A DNA stretch of 64,000 bases from Aculops lycopersici (taxonomy: Eukaryota; Arthropoda; Arachnida; Trombidiformes; Eriophyidae): assembly GCA_015350385.1 (NCBI GenBank), contig WNKI01000002.1:5899890-5963889 (forward strand). The letters run 5' to 3'. The notes beneath the pieces are model-generated. The model saw only the letters and a list, made by a program, of their open reading frames with translations. It searched no databases and was not told the origin of the DNA. Each line of letters starts with the position of its first letter. Within the stretch, counting starts at the first letter, position 1. Below, piece after piece: positions 1 through 8,961 of this stretch. The position numbers and the translations under genes were made by a program.

Positions 1-869
1 CAGGAAGAGTGGGAGCCAGGAGAATTACAGCAGGCAGGCTAAGAAAAGTGCAGGCTGCGAGGCGCTTCACACTGCCTTTGCCATTTCCATCGCTGCTGCC
101 GTCGTCTCTCGTTCGCTTGTCCTCTTGCCTCTGTCGGCCCTGTCGCTTTTTCGTACGCACTCTCGCACGCACGAACAGACAGACAGACCAAGCCGGATAT
201 ATTGAATTCATATACAATCGCACAGCCGCTCGGACTTGCAGAAAGCGAAGCAGTCATCGGCGGTAGCAGCAGTGGCAGCGAATGCAGAGTCAACTCAAGG
301 GAACTGCCGCAGAGAAAAGTGGCATCGACTTGCGTACTTCCCTGCCGATGCTTAGGGTGGAGCGCAGACAAGCCGCAGGAGAGCTGCCTCTGCTTCTGGC
401 CGTCCACTTGGATCTGGCTTTGGAGTTGGCGTCAGAAATCGCTCATGGGCTTCACTTTGCGGAAATTAGTGCGTCTCGTTTGATACAATAATCGTTCAAT
501 TTGCTGCACAATATTTCATCACCACGCCGACCGTTCCTTGTGCCATCTGTTTTTTAGTTCGCAAAACTTTTTTCTCCCACTTCTTCTGTCACAAGATTTC
601 GCATGCTGTTGCGGCGAAATCAAGTGGGGGTCAGAACAACACAAGTGAATGGACTTCTTTCAGTTGGGGGAAAGAGTAAAAAGAATTCTCCTTGCATCTC
701 TTCTTCCAATTGCTGCCGCCGCGTCTGAAACCGATGAGCCAGAAGCCGCAGTTTTTAAAAACACCTAATCAACTACTCATAGTATTAACTGTATCGATCC
801 ATTTATATCCGAGTTCACAAATTTGATATTATTGCCCGACATTAATTATTATTAAATTAGATAATCATC
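1..869. other. Upstream region of PSMD13; GC-rich first half, no gene recognised
   Basis: Bases 1-480 are GC-rich and carry overlapping reading frames on both strands with biased, low-complexity translations and no recognisable domain. I do not call them genes. From about 490 the sequence becomes AT-richer toward the PSMD13 start at 870. The last 100 bases are the probable short 5' UTR and proximal promoter of PSMD13. The first 480 bases could be a promoter or first exon of a gene lying outside the window; the sequence does not settle this. Confidence 0.4.
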
Positions 870-1997
870 ATGTCAACTGCTGTCAGTTATTTGCAACAGC
901 AACAAATCCAGCGACCCGAACAGGCGTCATGGTTTGCAGCCTTCGAGGACTTTTACACGAAGCGATTATGGCATCAACTGTCAACCAAGATATTCGAGTA
1001 TATTGATAAAGCCCCCGGTAACAAGGACCTCCTAGGTCTGTACCAGAATTTCGTCTCCGATTTCGAGATGAAAATGAACCCACTGTTGCTCATTGAGTTT
1101 GCATCAAAAGTTGTAGCGCAAATCAACAATCCCGATACTAATATTCAGCTTATCGAAGCGCTCAAACCGAAAGTCAAGCACAATGATATGGCATTCGTTC
1201 TTTGTTCCATCATTATCGGCGAACAATTAGGTATCAAGAACGATGTTGCAACTGTCAAGAAGCTTCTCGAAGATCTTGAGGATGAGGTAGATGATGTCGA
1301 CGGTGTAACTCCAGTACACGCGCGATTTTTCTTGCTTGCATCGGATCATTATAAGAAGATTGGTGATCATTGTAATTACTATCGTAATTCCCTCCGCTAC
1401 CTAGGTTGTCTCAGTGACACAGATGACAGTTTCAAGAACCCCACTCCTGAACAACAGGAACGTGCCTTCACCATGGCCTTGGCTGCGCTACTCGGAGACG
1501 AGGTATACAATTTCGGAGAGCTATTGCAACATCCAATCATAAATTGTATCGAACCCTCCAAGAAGTGGGTTGTTGATCTCTTGTCAGCGTTCAATGCCGG
1601 CGATTTGGCCGCTTATGAAGCCTTACAGCCCCAATGGTCAACTCAACCAGATTTAGTCACACATGCATTAGAACTAAGAAAGAAAATTACTTTAATGTGC
1701 CTGATGGAAATGACATTCAAAAGTCACGACGGTATTCTAACTTTTGAGCAGATATCTCAACATGCCCGAGTAGCAATGAGCGAAGTTGAGATGCTTGTCA
1801 TGAGAGCCCTATCATTGAAGCTTGTGAAGGGGAACATCGACCAGGTTGAGGGAACTGTACATTTATGGTGGGTACAACCACGTGTCCTTAATAGAAACCA
1901 AATCATTACACTCCGGTCCAGACTAAACACAGTGTGCAAGGATGTTCAAGCAATGGAAAGTTTATTGGAGAGTAAGGCGCAAGAGATAATAGGCTGA
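870..1997 (+). CDS. PSMD13: 26S proteasome non-ATPase regulatory subunit 13 (Rpn9)
   Basis: A single uninterrupted frame encodes 375 residues, essentially the family's usual length (about 376). Rpn9 is a scaffold subunit of the lid of the 19S regulatory particle, which recognises and deubiquitinates proteasome substrates in cytosol and nucleus. Visible family features are the N-terminal helical repeats (FEDFYTKRLWHQLS near residue 25) and a C-terminal PCI domain spanning roughly residues 170-335, including MEMTFKSHDGILTFEQIS and the winged-helix end VHLWWVQPRVL. The start is the first ATG and gives the expected N-terminus. An AATAAA signal lies about 4 bases past the stop codon. The gene has no introns and is convergent with the iRhom gene. 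Nothing looks damaged. Confidence 0.95.
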   Translation: MSTAVSYLQQQQIQRPEQASWFAAFEDFYTKRLWHQLSTKIFEYIDKAPGNKDLLGLYQNFVSDFEMKMNPLLLIEFASKVVAQINNPDTNIQLIEALKPKVKHNDMAFVLCSIIIGEQLGIKNDVATVKKLLEDLEDEVDDVDGVTPVHARFFLLASDHYKKIGDHCNYYRNSLRYLGCLSDTDDSFKNPTPEQQERAFTMALAALLGDEVYNFGELLQHPIINCIEPSKKWVVDLLSAFNAGDLAAYEALQPQWSTQPDLVTHALELRKKITLMCLMEMTFKSHDGILTFEQISQHARVAMSEVEMLVMRALSLKLVKGNIDQVEGTVHLWWVQPRVLNRNQIITLRSRLNTVCKDVQAMESLLESKAQEIIG

Positions 1998-2258
1998 GTA
2001 ATAAATGTTAGTCATAACGGGATTTCCAGAAAAAAATCTGTTTTATATCAAACAACTTTGTTACGGTGTTAGAAGTTGAGGTTAAGCTCCTCTTGACTCA
2101 TTCGTGTGGATATGTTGAGGGGTTGAATTACAAAACTATCGAACGTCAGCCATGCTTCTACAAACAAGAGAATCACACTCGAAACAAATCATGAGGCGAG
2201 TTTTCGTTCTAGTTTGAAGGTTTATATGATATATCTAATTAGAACTCACATGTTCTCG

Positions 2259-4364
2259 TCAATCGAAGTATGTTCTGTCGGGCAATTTGATGTCTTGGTT
2301 CTCGCACCAATATGGTGGCCAACAGTCGAGATATTGACACCAAGAGCATTTGTATAGTGGGAATATGTAAAGAGGCAATGATAGTACGACAAAAGCCAAA
2401 ATCACTAGCAACATACACACCCAGATCTGTATCACCTTCATCCGCCGACTGTAGGCATCGTTGAAAGGGGTTAAGTACGGGGTTAATGTCAGTGAGAGTA
2501 ATAAACCAACCAAGAATCCGAATATGTGAGCGTAGTTGTCAATCCAGGGCAATAACCCAACTAGAAACAAGCCAAGCGCGATTGAAATTAGCTTCATCAA
2601 AGCGTTGAGTGGTTCATCGAGTAATTTCCAACTGTTGATTGTTTCCGCCATGAGACAGGCTAACAGGGCGAACTGACTTCCGGATGGTCCCACTTGAGTG
2701 TGATAAGGGACAAAAGATGCACTAGCTATGTAGCCGGCGATACCAGGCAGGATATAGATTAATGCCATTCTCGTTGATCCCACTAATCGTTCGATATCTC
2801 TCATGATATAATATTGTATGACAACTGTGAATGATAGATGTATCAGGCCGGCATGTAGGAACAGCGCTGTGAATAATCTATAAAATTGATCTGGATAGTC
2901 ACGTGCATAGAAGGGCATCAAACCACAAACATCCTGCATGCATGATACTTGAGAGCATAGGGTAGCTTCTGGATGGAATGTTCCTCTTAAAAATGAGCAA
3001 TGTCCAGGTGAGGTGATCAAACATTGTCCATATATGCCTACGCAACATGGTCGTCCTGTTAGTTCACATGACATGTGGTGCAACGGTTCTTTCGACTGTC
3101 TTGTCTCGTAACATATTGGCCATTTTGTTAAATCATCGGGCCAAACTGCGTGCGGAGAAACTGAAGCAGGTCTCAGGCAATAATCTGGGTCTTGGCCACA
3201 AACTGGACCAGAGACCCGACGTAGAGCTTGCGAGTCTTTTCTGTTTTGATTGTTAGATTGCTGTTGATTCTTCACATTATTTACTGAGGTAGATTCGTTC
3301 CATGAGTGCCAACGAGCATTTAGCGTACAACTCTCTCGATTAGTCTGGAGGCAACCGGAATTATCATTCTTTATACAACAACCTGTTGACCTCTCCTCCA
3401 GCCTCTCGATTGATATTTGGTCATAAATTAAGGCATCTCTCCGCATGCAAGGTGTAAACTTGGCGCCGAGATGAATGAGATCTGATGCTCTCGGTCCAAG
3501 CCAAATATTATCTTTTTCTAAATACGACACTGTGACAGTCGCCAAACTTGGCATTTCGGCTCTGCCGCTTACAAGTGAGTTACTGAATCCAAAGGGTCCA
3601 AATCCGTAGGTGAACAATGTGATAAGCATGATGAGTATCTGTACTGCAGTGACCCAATAAGTGAAGAATGGTCTATGGTCATTAAAGCTATAAATTGCAT
3701 TCACTTGAGCATAAGTGAGATCTTTGCGAAATTTACGCGACAACAGGTTGCCTACCAAGCCCATTCCAAAGGCTCGCTTTGGTTGGTGTCTGGCTAGGAC
3801 ATCGTTCACCAACTTGACAATACTTTCCTTGGCATCAAAGTCAGTTAAATCGACAAAACTAGATGCGCCGAGGGATCGGTTATCATCATGGTGTCTCGGT
3901 TCAAAGCCTCCGTCTTCGTCAACATTTCGGCTCTGATATTCTAAGTGTCGAGGTTTTGCACTGGGGCGATGAGTTGTTGTATCTTCTGAGGCAGATCTCG
4001 CAAATCTCTCTAATTTATTGTTGCATTGTTTGATTGTTGCGGTCTCCCCGGCTGTTGCAGGCCTCGGGCTGGCATTAACTAATGCATGTGCCACTTTCTG
4101 ATGTTTGCGAGAAGATTTTGAATCAGTATCACTTTTATTAATCGAATGTTTAGCCACTTTGCTGAACTCTACATCCAGGGCTCGCGATCGAGGCTCGACA
4201 TTAGAGTCACCCTCACAATGAGCTAATCGGCCACATCGACGGTTTAGAAGCCTCTTTCTCCTCTCGAGCCATGCGGATTGATGTTTGATCGAGTAGCTAT
4301 CTGTTTCGTCATGATGACCAACACCGAATAAAGTGGCCACTTTGTTCCAGGCATTTACCATCAT
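2259..4364 (-). CDS. iRhom: Inactive rhomboid protein (iRhom), rhomboid-5 homologue
   Basis: The 701-residue protein has the iRhom layout. A long Ser/Arg-rich cytosolic N-terminus (1-230) is followed by TM1 (about 233-258) and a cysteine-rich lumenal iRhom homology domain (about 265-490, with GPRASDLIHLGAKFTPCMRR). The rhomboid core follows (about 495-625), and the C-terminus ends in a Cys-rich tail. iRhoms reside in the ER and control trafficking of EGF-family ligands and, in mammals, ADAM17. The rhomboid active-site motif reads GPSG at 559-562. The proline before the serine is the hallmark that marks iRhoms as inactive, but Ser561 and the second catalytic-position residue, His613 (NYAHIFGF), are both present. 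Mammalian iRhoms have GPAG. The gene is intronless; two adjacent ATGs mark the start. It is probably non-proteolytic. Confidence 0.9.
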   Translation of the reverse strand: MMVNAWNKVATLFGVGHHDETDSYSIKHQSAWLERRKRLLNRRCGRLAHCEGDSNVEPRSRALDVEFSKVAKHSINKSDTDSKSSRKHQKVAHALVNASPRPATAGETATIKQCNNKLERFARSASEDTTTHRPSAKPRHLEYQSRNVDEDGGFEPRHHDDNRSLGASSFVDLTDFDAKESIVKLVNDVLARHQPKRAFGMGLVGNLLSRKFRKDLTYAQVNAIYSFNDHRPFFTYWVTAVQILIMLITLFTYGFGPFGFSNSLVSGRAEMPSLATVTVSYLEKDNIWLGPRASDLIHLGAKFTPCMRRDALIYDQISIERLEERSTGCCIKNDNSGCLQTNRESCTLNARWHSWNESTSVNNVKNQQQSNNQNRKDSQALRRVSGPVCGQDPDYCLRPASVSPHAVWPDDLTKWPICYETRQSKEPLHHMSCELTGRPCCVGIYGQCLITSPGHCSFLRGTFHPEATLCSQVSCMQDVCGLMPFYARDYPDQFYRLFTALFLHAGLIHLSFTVVIQYYIMRDIERLVGSTRMALIYILPGIAGYIASASFVPYHTQVGPSGSQFALLACLMAETINSWKLLDEPLNALMKLISIALGLFLVGLLPWIDNYAHIFGFLVGLLLSLTLTPYLTPFNDAYSRRMKVIQIWVCMLLVILAFVVLSLPLYIFPLYKCSWCQYLDCWPPYWCENQDIKLPDRTYFD

Positions 4365-4660
4365 GACTACTTCTTCGAGAGATAATATATTAGTGGGTGA
4401 GTAGGAAAATCAAATGTGTATAGGTAACAATAGAATATACACGATGTATACAACATGTCAACAAATTTTTGAGTCAGGAACAATGAATGGGGATTTTTAT
4501 TTTGCAAATTCTCAACACACGTTACCGAGCAGAGCAAGATTTGTGTGTTCGTGCTTTTGTAATTGATTTCGCGTTTGCTCGTTGACAATAGTGAACGCGT
4601 CATTCTTACAAGGATAGAAAACCAACACCAACGGCTTGCATATTATAAGGCCGATGATAT
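4365..4660. other. Short intergenic spacer between iRhom and beta-ureidopropionase
   Basis: This AT-rich spacer separates two genes on the same strand. It must hold the iRhom promoter and the 3' end of the UPB1 transcript. A frame across it on the minus strand has no recognisable domain and is not called. Confidence 0.4.
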
Positions 4661-5827
4661 CTATAGGTCGCCACCCCTAACTAACTGTGGTTCATAGTTG
4701 GGAGCAGTTGCCTTTTTTAGATTATTAGCATAGAGTTCCAATCTCGCGGTCATTTGGAAACCGTAGTGGTCACTAGCTTGGCGACACAAATTCAAGTCTA
4801 CGTCTGCAATCAACAGGCCGTCCTTGGTGCGGCTCAATCCCTTGGTGCGTCGGCCATCTGGAGCAGTAATGTAGCTCGACCCATAAAAGTGACCAAATTC
4901 TCTATGGGAGGGTTTACCATCACCAGAGGTGAATTCGTTTGGGAATGACTCAGTTCCAACTCGATTAATGGCACAGGTATAATAGCTATTAGCGATAGCG
5001 GCGCACCTAGCCTCGATGGGCCACAGAGTCTCGCTTAGCGAGTCGACGGTTGCCGATGGATTGAAGACGATTTCGGCGCCATTTATTTTATACATTAGCC
5101 AGTTCAACGGGTGATGTCTGCCATAGCAAATGTTGATCGCAATCTTGCCAAATTGCGTCTCAAAAACTGGATGACCCATGTTGCTTTCCATGTAATAGGT
5201 GGACTCGTTAAAGTCTCCAACTCTGGGTATGTGATTCTTCCTCGACTTGCCCATAAATTTGCCTGAATTATCAATGACAACTGCAGTATTCCAAATAGTA
5301 TCCAGGTTTTTCTCATCTCGTTCCAAAATTGGAGAGACAATCACCATATTGTAACGCTCGGCTATCTTGGACAGAAACCTGGTGGTGGCGCCGGTTTCAG
5401 CCGACTCGGCAAACTCGATCCAAGGAAGACGCTCCCTGGTGCAAAATGCAAATGGCATTGTCCAGGCCTCCTGCAAGCAAACAACATTGACACCTGATTT
5501 GCCTGCCAAATTGAGTATCTTGCCCACATGTTCGTGGATAGAATTGATTTGGTCCGCAACCGGAGCGGTCGTCGGAAGTTGGATTTTATGTTGGATGATA
5601 CCAATCTTGACACGACGCGAGGGCCTTAGTTGCTCTTCTTTGGCATCGATGATGTATCCCTTCAAGTCGATTGACGAGCCGACAGCCGTTTCTTCAACAT
5701 CTTGACTGAGCTTGACCTCTTCAAGCTTACCACCATAGAGGATGCGATGAGCTTCGTCTAGCTCGGGGCCAGGGGGAACATTCTTCTCCAAAATACTGTC
5801 CAAAGATTCCACTTGTGGTTTTGACAT
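4661..5827 (-). CDS. UPB1: Beta-ureidopropionase (beta-alanine synthase)
   Basis: The 388-residue protein belongs to the nitrilase superfamily, beta-ureidopropionase branch. It hydrolyses N-carbamoyl-beta-alanine (and the aminoisobutyrate analogue) to the beta-amino acid, CO2 and ammonia, the last step of pyrimidine catabolism. In arthropods beta-alanine also feeds cuticle tanning. The Glu-Lys-Cys triad is complete: Glu120 in VCLQEAW, Lys197 in KSRKNHIP and Cys234 in INICYGRHH. Length and N-terminus match the animal enzyme (about 384-393 residues). The gene is intronless and starts at ATG 5827. Upstream on the same strand lies the left arm of an inverted duplication, which may contribute 5' non-coding exons; that is inference. 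The protein looks intact. Confidence 0.95.
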   Translation of the reverse strand: MSKPQVESLDSILEKNVPPGPELDEAHRILYGGKLEEVKLSQDVEETAVGSSIDLKGYIIDAKEEQLRPSRRVKIGIIQHKIQLPTTAPVADQINSIHEHVGKILNLAGKSGVNVVCLQEAWTMPFAFCTRERLPWIEFAESAETGATTRFLSKIAERYNMVIVSPILERDEKNLDTIWNTAVVIDNSGKFMGKSRKNHIPRVGDFNESTYYMESNMGHPVFETQFGKIAINICYGRHHPLNWLMYKINGAEIVFNPSATVDSLSETLWPIEARCAAIANSYYTCAINRVGTESFPNEFTSGDGKPSHREFGHFYGSSYITAPDGRRTKGLSRTKDGLLIADVDLNLCRQASDHYGFQMTARLELYANNLKKATAPNYEPQLVRGGDL

Positions 5828-6290
5828 GACGTGTTGATATTCGTTTTACAATTCGTGGAGCTAGTCTATGGATAGAGAGTGAGTGATGAAAAATATAGAT
5901 TAAATAGCGAAAAACAATTCAATGAATTTCTCGACAACAAAAGTGACGTAAACAAGATTTAACATGAAAGCAGCTGTTGTTCAGGCCATTGGCCATCGAT
6001 GGAATGAGTGGTAAGATGTGTTTTGCTTGACTTGATCTCCAGATGGAGTTGTTGCTAGAGTTTAGATTGTACTAGTCTTAGTTTATGTGAAGTAAAGTGT
6101 GTCATGAAATGTAGGGACATATGCGCATGTTCGAGTTCGAACTGCTGAGAGCTGGAATTGTTTTTCAGTTTAGCCGAAACTTTGGCTAAACTTCCGTGTC
6201 CGGACAACGTCGAGGAAGTACCCATTTATATGTCAAAATCAAGGTGATTCTTGAATCGAAACTTGCAGAGGGAAATGTGGAAATTTTGGC
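5828..6290. other. Region upstream of UPB1, no gene seen
   Basis: The sequence contains no convincing reading frame, RNA gene or repeat. It lies between the UPB1 start codon and the outermost clear match of the inverted duplication and presumably includes UPB1 5' UTR or promoter. Confidence 0.35.
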
Positions 6291-6294
6291 GCCA

Positions 6295-7505
6295 CGCTGG
6301 ATGAGTGTGGGTCTAGTCATGGAATTCAGAGATAGATTATTCGAGTCGCGTGATTGATAATCACATCGGCCAGGTAAACCATCACATGGGCTAGAAGCGC
6401 ACTCATCTAGTTGACGCCTAATTCTTGGTTGATGTTTGTAGGACGCAGTTGGGTTAATACTTCCATCGGCTTTAAATCAATTATTCTACTGATGAAGTAG
6501 CTGCGATATTTAGGTTCAACTTCCGCTGATGTGCAATATTTGTTGTTTTTCCCATATACCAGGTGATCTATTTGCATTTCATTAAATAATCGACTTGGCC
6601 CCTAGGTTGATGCTTAATTGGATCAAGCAAAATAATATGCTTTAATAAGCCAAACAAAGTATTTATACCTGGCGCGAGGGACTGAGGTGGTGAGGCAAGA
6701 ATGCGCGTTTTTCTTCTCCAGCCTGCAAACAGCAACCAACCCGAGGACCGAAGTCGTCGCCGTCGTCGGCGGCGGCGGCAAAGTGAAGGCGAAGGCGAGA
6801 CGCTAAAGCTGCTGCTGTGTGTTGGGGTATGCGACACACACTCGCGAAAGCTTGTAACGTTAGCGCGCATGTTGTGCCAATAGCCCAAAGTGGAATTGCC
6901 TGTTGGTCTGTACGTGTGTCTAGAGAAGCGCAACAGTTGGTCTGGTGCGTTTGTCTGCTTGTGCGTGTCCCAAATGCTCGGCGCGCTCTCACAACAGGAG
7001 CGATCGTGCAGCGCGAGACGAAGGCAACAGCGCCGCAGCGTCGCCGAGTCGGCTGCCGTCGTCGTCGGACGGCGGCTGCGACGACGTTCTCTCAGGTGGT
7101 TGTTGTTCAAGTGGTTGTTGGTTGGTGTTTTGTGTGCGCTGTTGCAGCAGCAGCAGCAGAAGTAGCAGCAACAACAGCAGCCTGTTGCTCTTGCAAATGC
7201 TGCCTTTGATGGCGTAGCCTGTGCCAAATGGGCTGCTACCGCTTTGCCGCTGCTCAAACTCGGCGTTCAACGACGACATCAGCAGCGGCGGTAGCAAGAG
7301 CAACCATTTGCAAGCGACCCGACGGCCACTTTGAGGCTCGGGGCCGCGGAGTACAGGGGAGGGGGGAAGGCATTCGGCGAATCAGACTCCAACAACGGCC
7401 AGGTGAGTTTGGTGCGTCGAGCGAATTGGACTTGAGACTCTCAAGTTGAGAGTCGTCGACGTCGTCGTTGATGTTGGTTAGTTGCGCCAACTTGCGCGCC
7501 AGTTT
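6295..7505 (-). repeat. Left arm of a diverged head-to-head inverted duplication
   Basis: Three islands match the right arm in inverted orientation. 6295-6322 pairs with 8698-8725 perfectly over 28 bases. 6382-6418 pairs with 8613-8649 with a few mismatches. 6657-6674 pairs with 8403-8420 perfectly over 18 bases (CGCCAGGTATAAATACTT read on this arm's minus strand). Pair sums run 15020, 15031 and 15077, so the islands are collinear with small indels. Weaker similarity continues inward, for example around 6915-6960 against 8185-8240. The inner part is GC-rich with low-complexity frames that end in the same residues (PGINT) in both arms. The frames look non-coding. The CAG|GTATAA in the third island could be a splice donor of a non-coding first exon. 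Confidence 0.75.
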
Positions 7506-7514
7506 TGGGTTTCC

Positions 7515-8727
7515 CTCGCCCGGTTCTGGTGAAAATCTCTCGCCTCGTGGGGGAGGCGAACCGACTGGTTTGCTCGTCGACCTCTTCGCCTTGTGCTCAG
7601 GTTTGCGATGGTGATGATCGCGATCCAAGCACCAGGATGGTGGTTATTGTTTGCCTCAGGTGCCCGAGCGGCTCACCTCAATGGCGTCGCCGGTTGGTGC
7701 CAGCACGTTGTAGCTTGCAAGCTCCACTCCGGTCCCTGGTTCGGATGGCAGTGTTTGCGGTGCTAGTGGTGGTGGTGGATGTGTTTGGTTCAAGTTTGTA
7801 GGAGGATGGAAAACTACAGGCTGTAGTTAGTTACGAAAACGCCGACAACAACACCAGCGATTTGAACGATACGATGATAACAACAGCGAGAAGGTAGCAA
7901 CCACCTGAGGGATCGGCACTCTTGTCTGCCACTAAAGGCAGTCTGCTGCAGCGGCAGCGGCAGCACCATAACTGCACTGTAGAAACTGCCGTCCACACTC
8001 ACAGACAACAGCAAGAGCAGCAACGTCTTCGGATTCTCGCGCACAAGAATGCGACTTTCTGTCTTCCCCCAATTCGAGTATTGGAAAAGTGCAGCTCAAG
8101 GGGGGAAAAGGATCAGCGAAAACCACCGTCGCGCGAGAGGGGCGACCTGAGGAATTGCCAGGAGCAGCGCGAGACGAGACGCACTCACAGACAAACGAAC
8201 ACACTAGTTGATCCGAGTCAAGGAAACAGACAAACTGACGGTAGGGCAAAATCTCTGCACGCGCGCCAATGCACAACGTTGTGGCTCTCACTCGCTCGCT
8301 CGTTTGCCCGCAGAACGTCGCCTTTCGAGATCTTGGTCGTCGGACGAAGTCGTCGTTGGAAAATATTGGAGAAAACGCGCACTCCAAATCCACCGTTTCT
8401 CCCGCCAGGTATAAATACTTAACTCTAATTCATTGATAATATATTATATCTTCAACCGGTCAACGCTCCAAACTAAATCTTCAATCAATCTTCAATTAAA
8501 TCATCAGGGATCACATCAATCAAGAATTCACTCAATTTCCATCATCAGCTAAGAGCGAAAAGAATTGAGAAACACTTAGAAAAGCAACAAGTCTCCTAAG
8601 CGAGTCCACTGAGGCGCCAACTTGATGAGTATGCGTTTAGCCCATGTGAATATTCCCAATCTTTTCATTCCACGTAAAGATACAAGAATACCTTCGGCCA
8701 TGACTAGACCCACACTCATCCAGCGCG
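7515..8727 (+). repeat. Right arm of the inverted duplication
   Basis: This is the plus-strand counterpart of the arm at 6295-7505, with matching islands at 8403-8420, 8613-8649 and 8698-8725. The inner half (about 7500-8400) is GC-rich and has frames with biased composition and no domain. The outer half (8420-8727) is AT-rich. It lies immediately beyond the 3' end of the Tincar-like gene, which is on the opposite strand, so any plus-strand transcript from this arm would run antisense into that gene. It could be a duplicated promoter with first exon, or a foldback element. No transposase is visible. Confidence 0.7.
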
Positions 8728-8961
8728 GCGATCTCCAACCTTCCAAATGCAACCAAAATTATACAAGAAAAGACGAAACCCCGAACTAAGAAGCCACAGG
8801 TAAAATCAAACCTCTACAAGCAACGACTACCACGAGAAACGCTCCAAGATGAGGGCAAAACATTCAGGTACAAAACTAGATATTCTTTCATATTCATTTA
8901 TTGATCACATGTTCTCTATCTCGACGAGACTCGTTTGTTTGGCACTTGGGTGTCCATTAAA
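8728..8961. other. Spacer past the 3' end of the Tincar-like gene
   Basis: This short AT-rich stretch probably includes the 3' UTR of the minus-strand gene. No other feature is visible. Confidence 0.3.

Noticed and set aside
4367..4603. Small minus-strand frame upstream of iRhom
   Set aside because: It ends three bases before the iRhom start, is AT-rich and has no recognisable similarity; most likely 5' UTR or promoter.
6568..7257. Minus-strand frame of about 229 codons rich in Arg, Cys, Ser and Gln
   Set aside because: Composition reflects GC-rich trinucleotide repeats, several overlapping frames are equally long, and no domain is present.
7922..8422. Plus-strand frame of 166 codons in the right arm of the inverted duplication
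   Set aside because: It mirrors the left-arm frame at its end only because the DNA is duplicated; composition is unlike a protein and the arms share non-coding islands.
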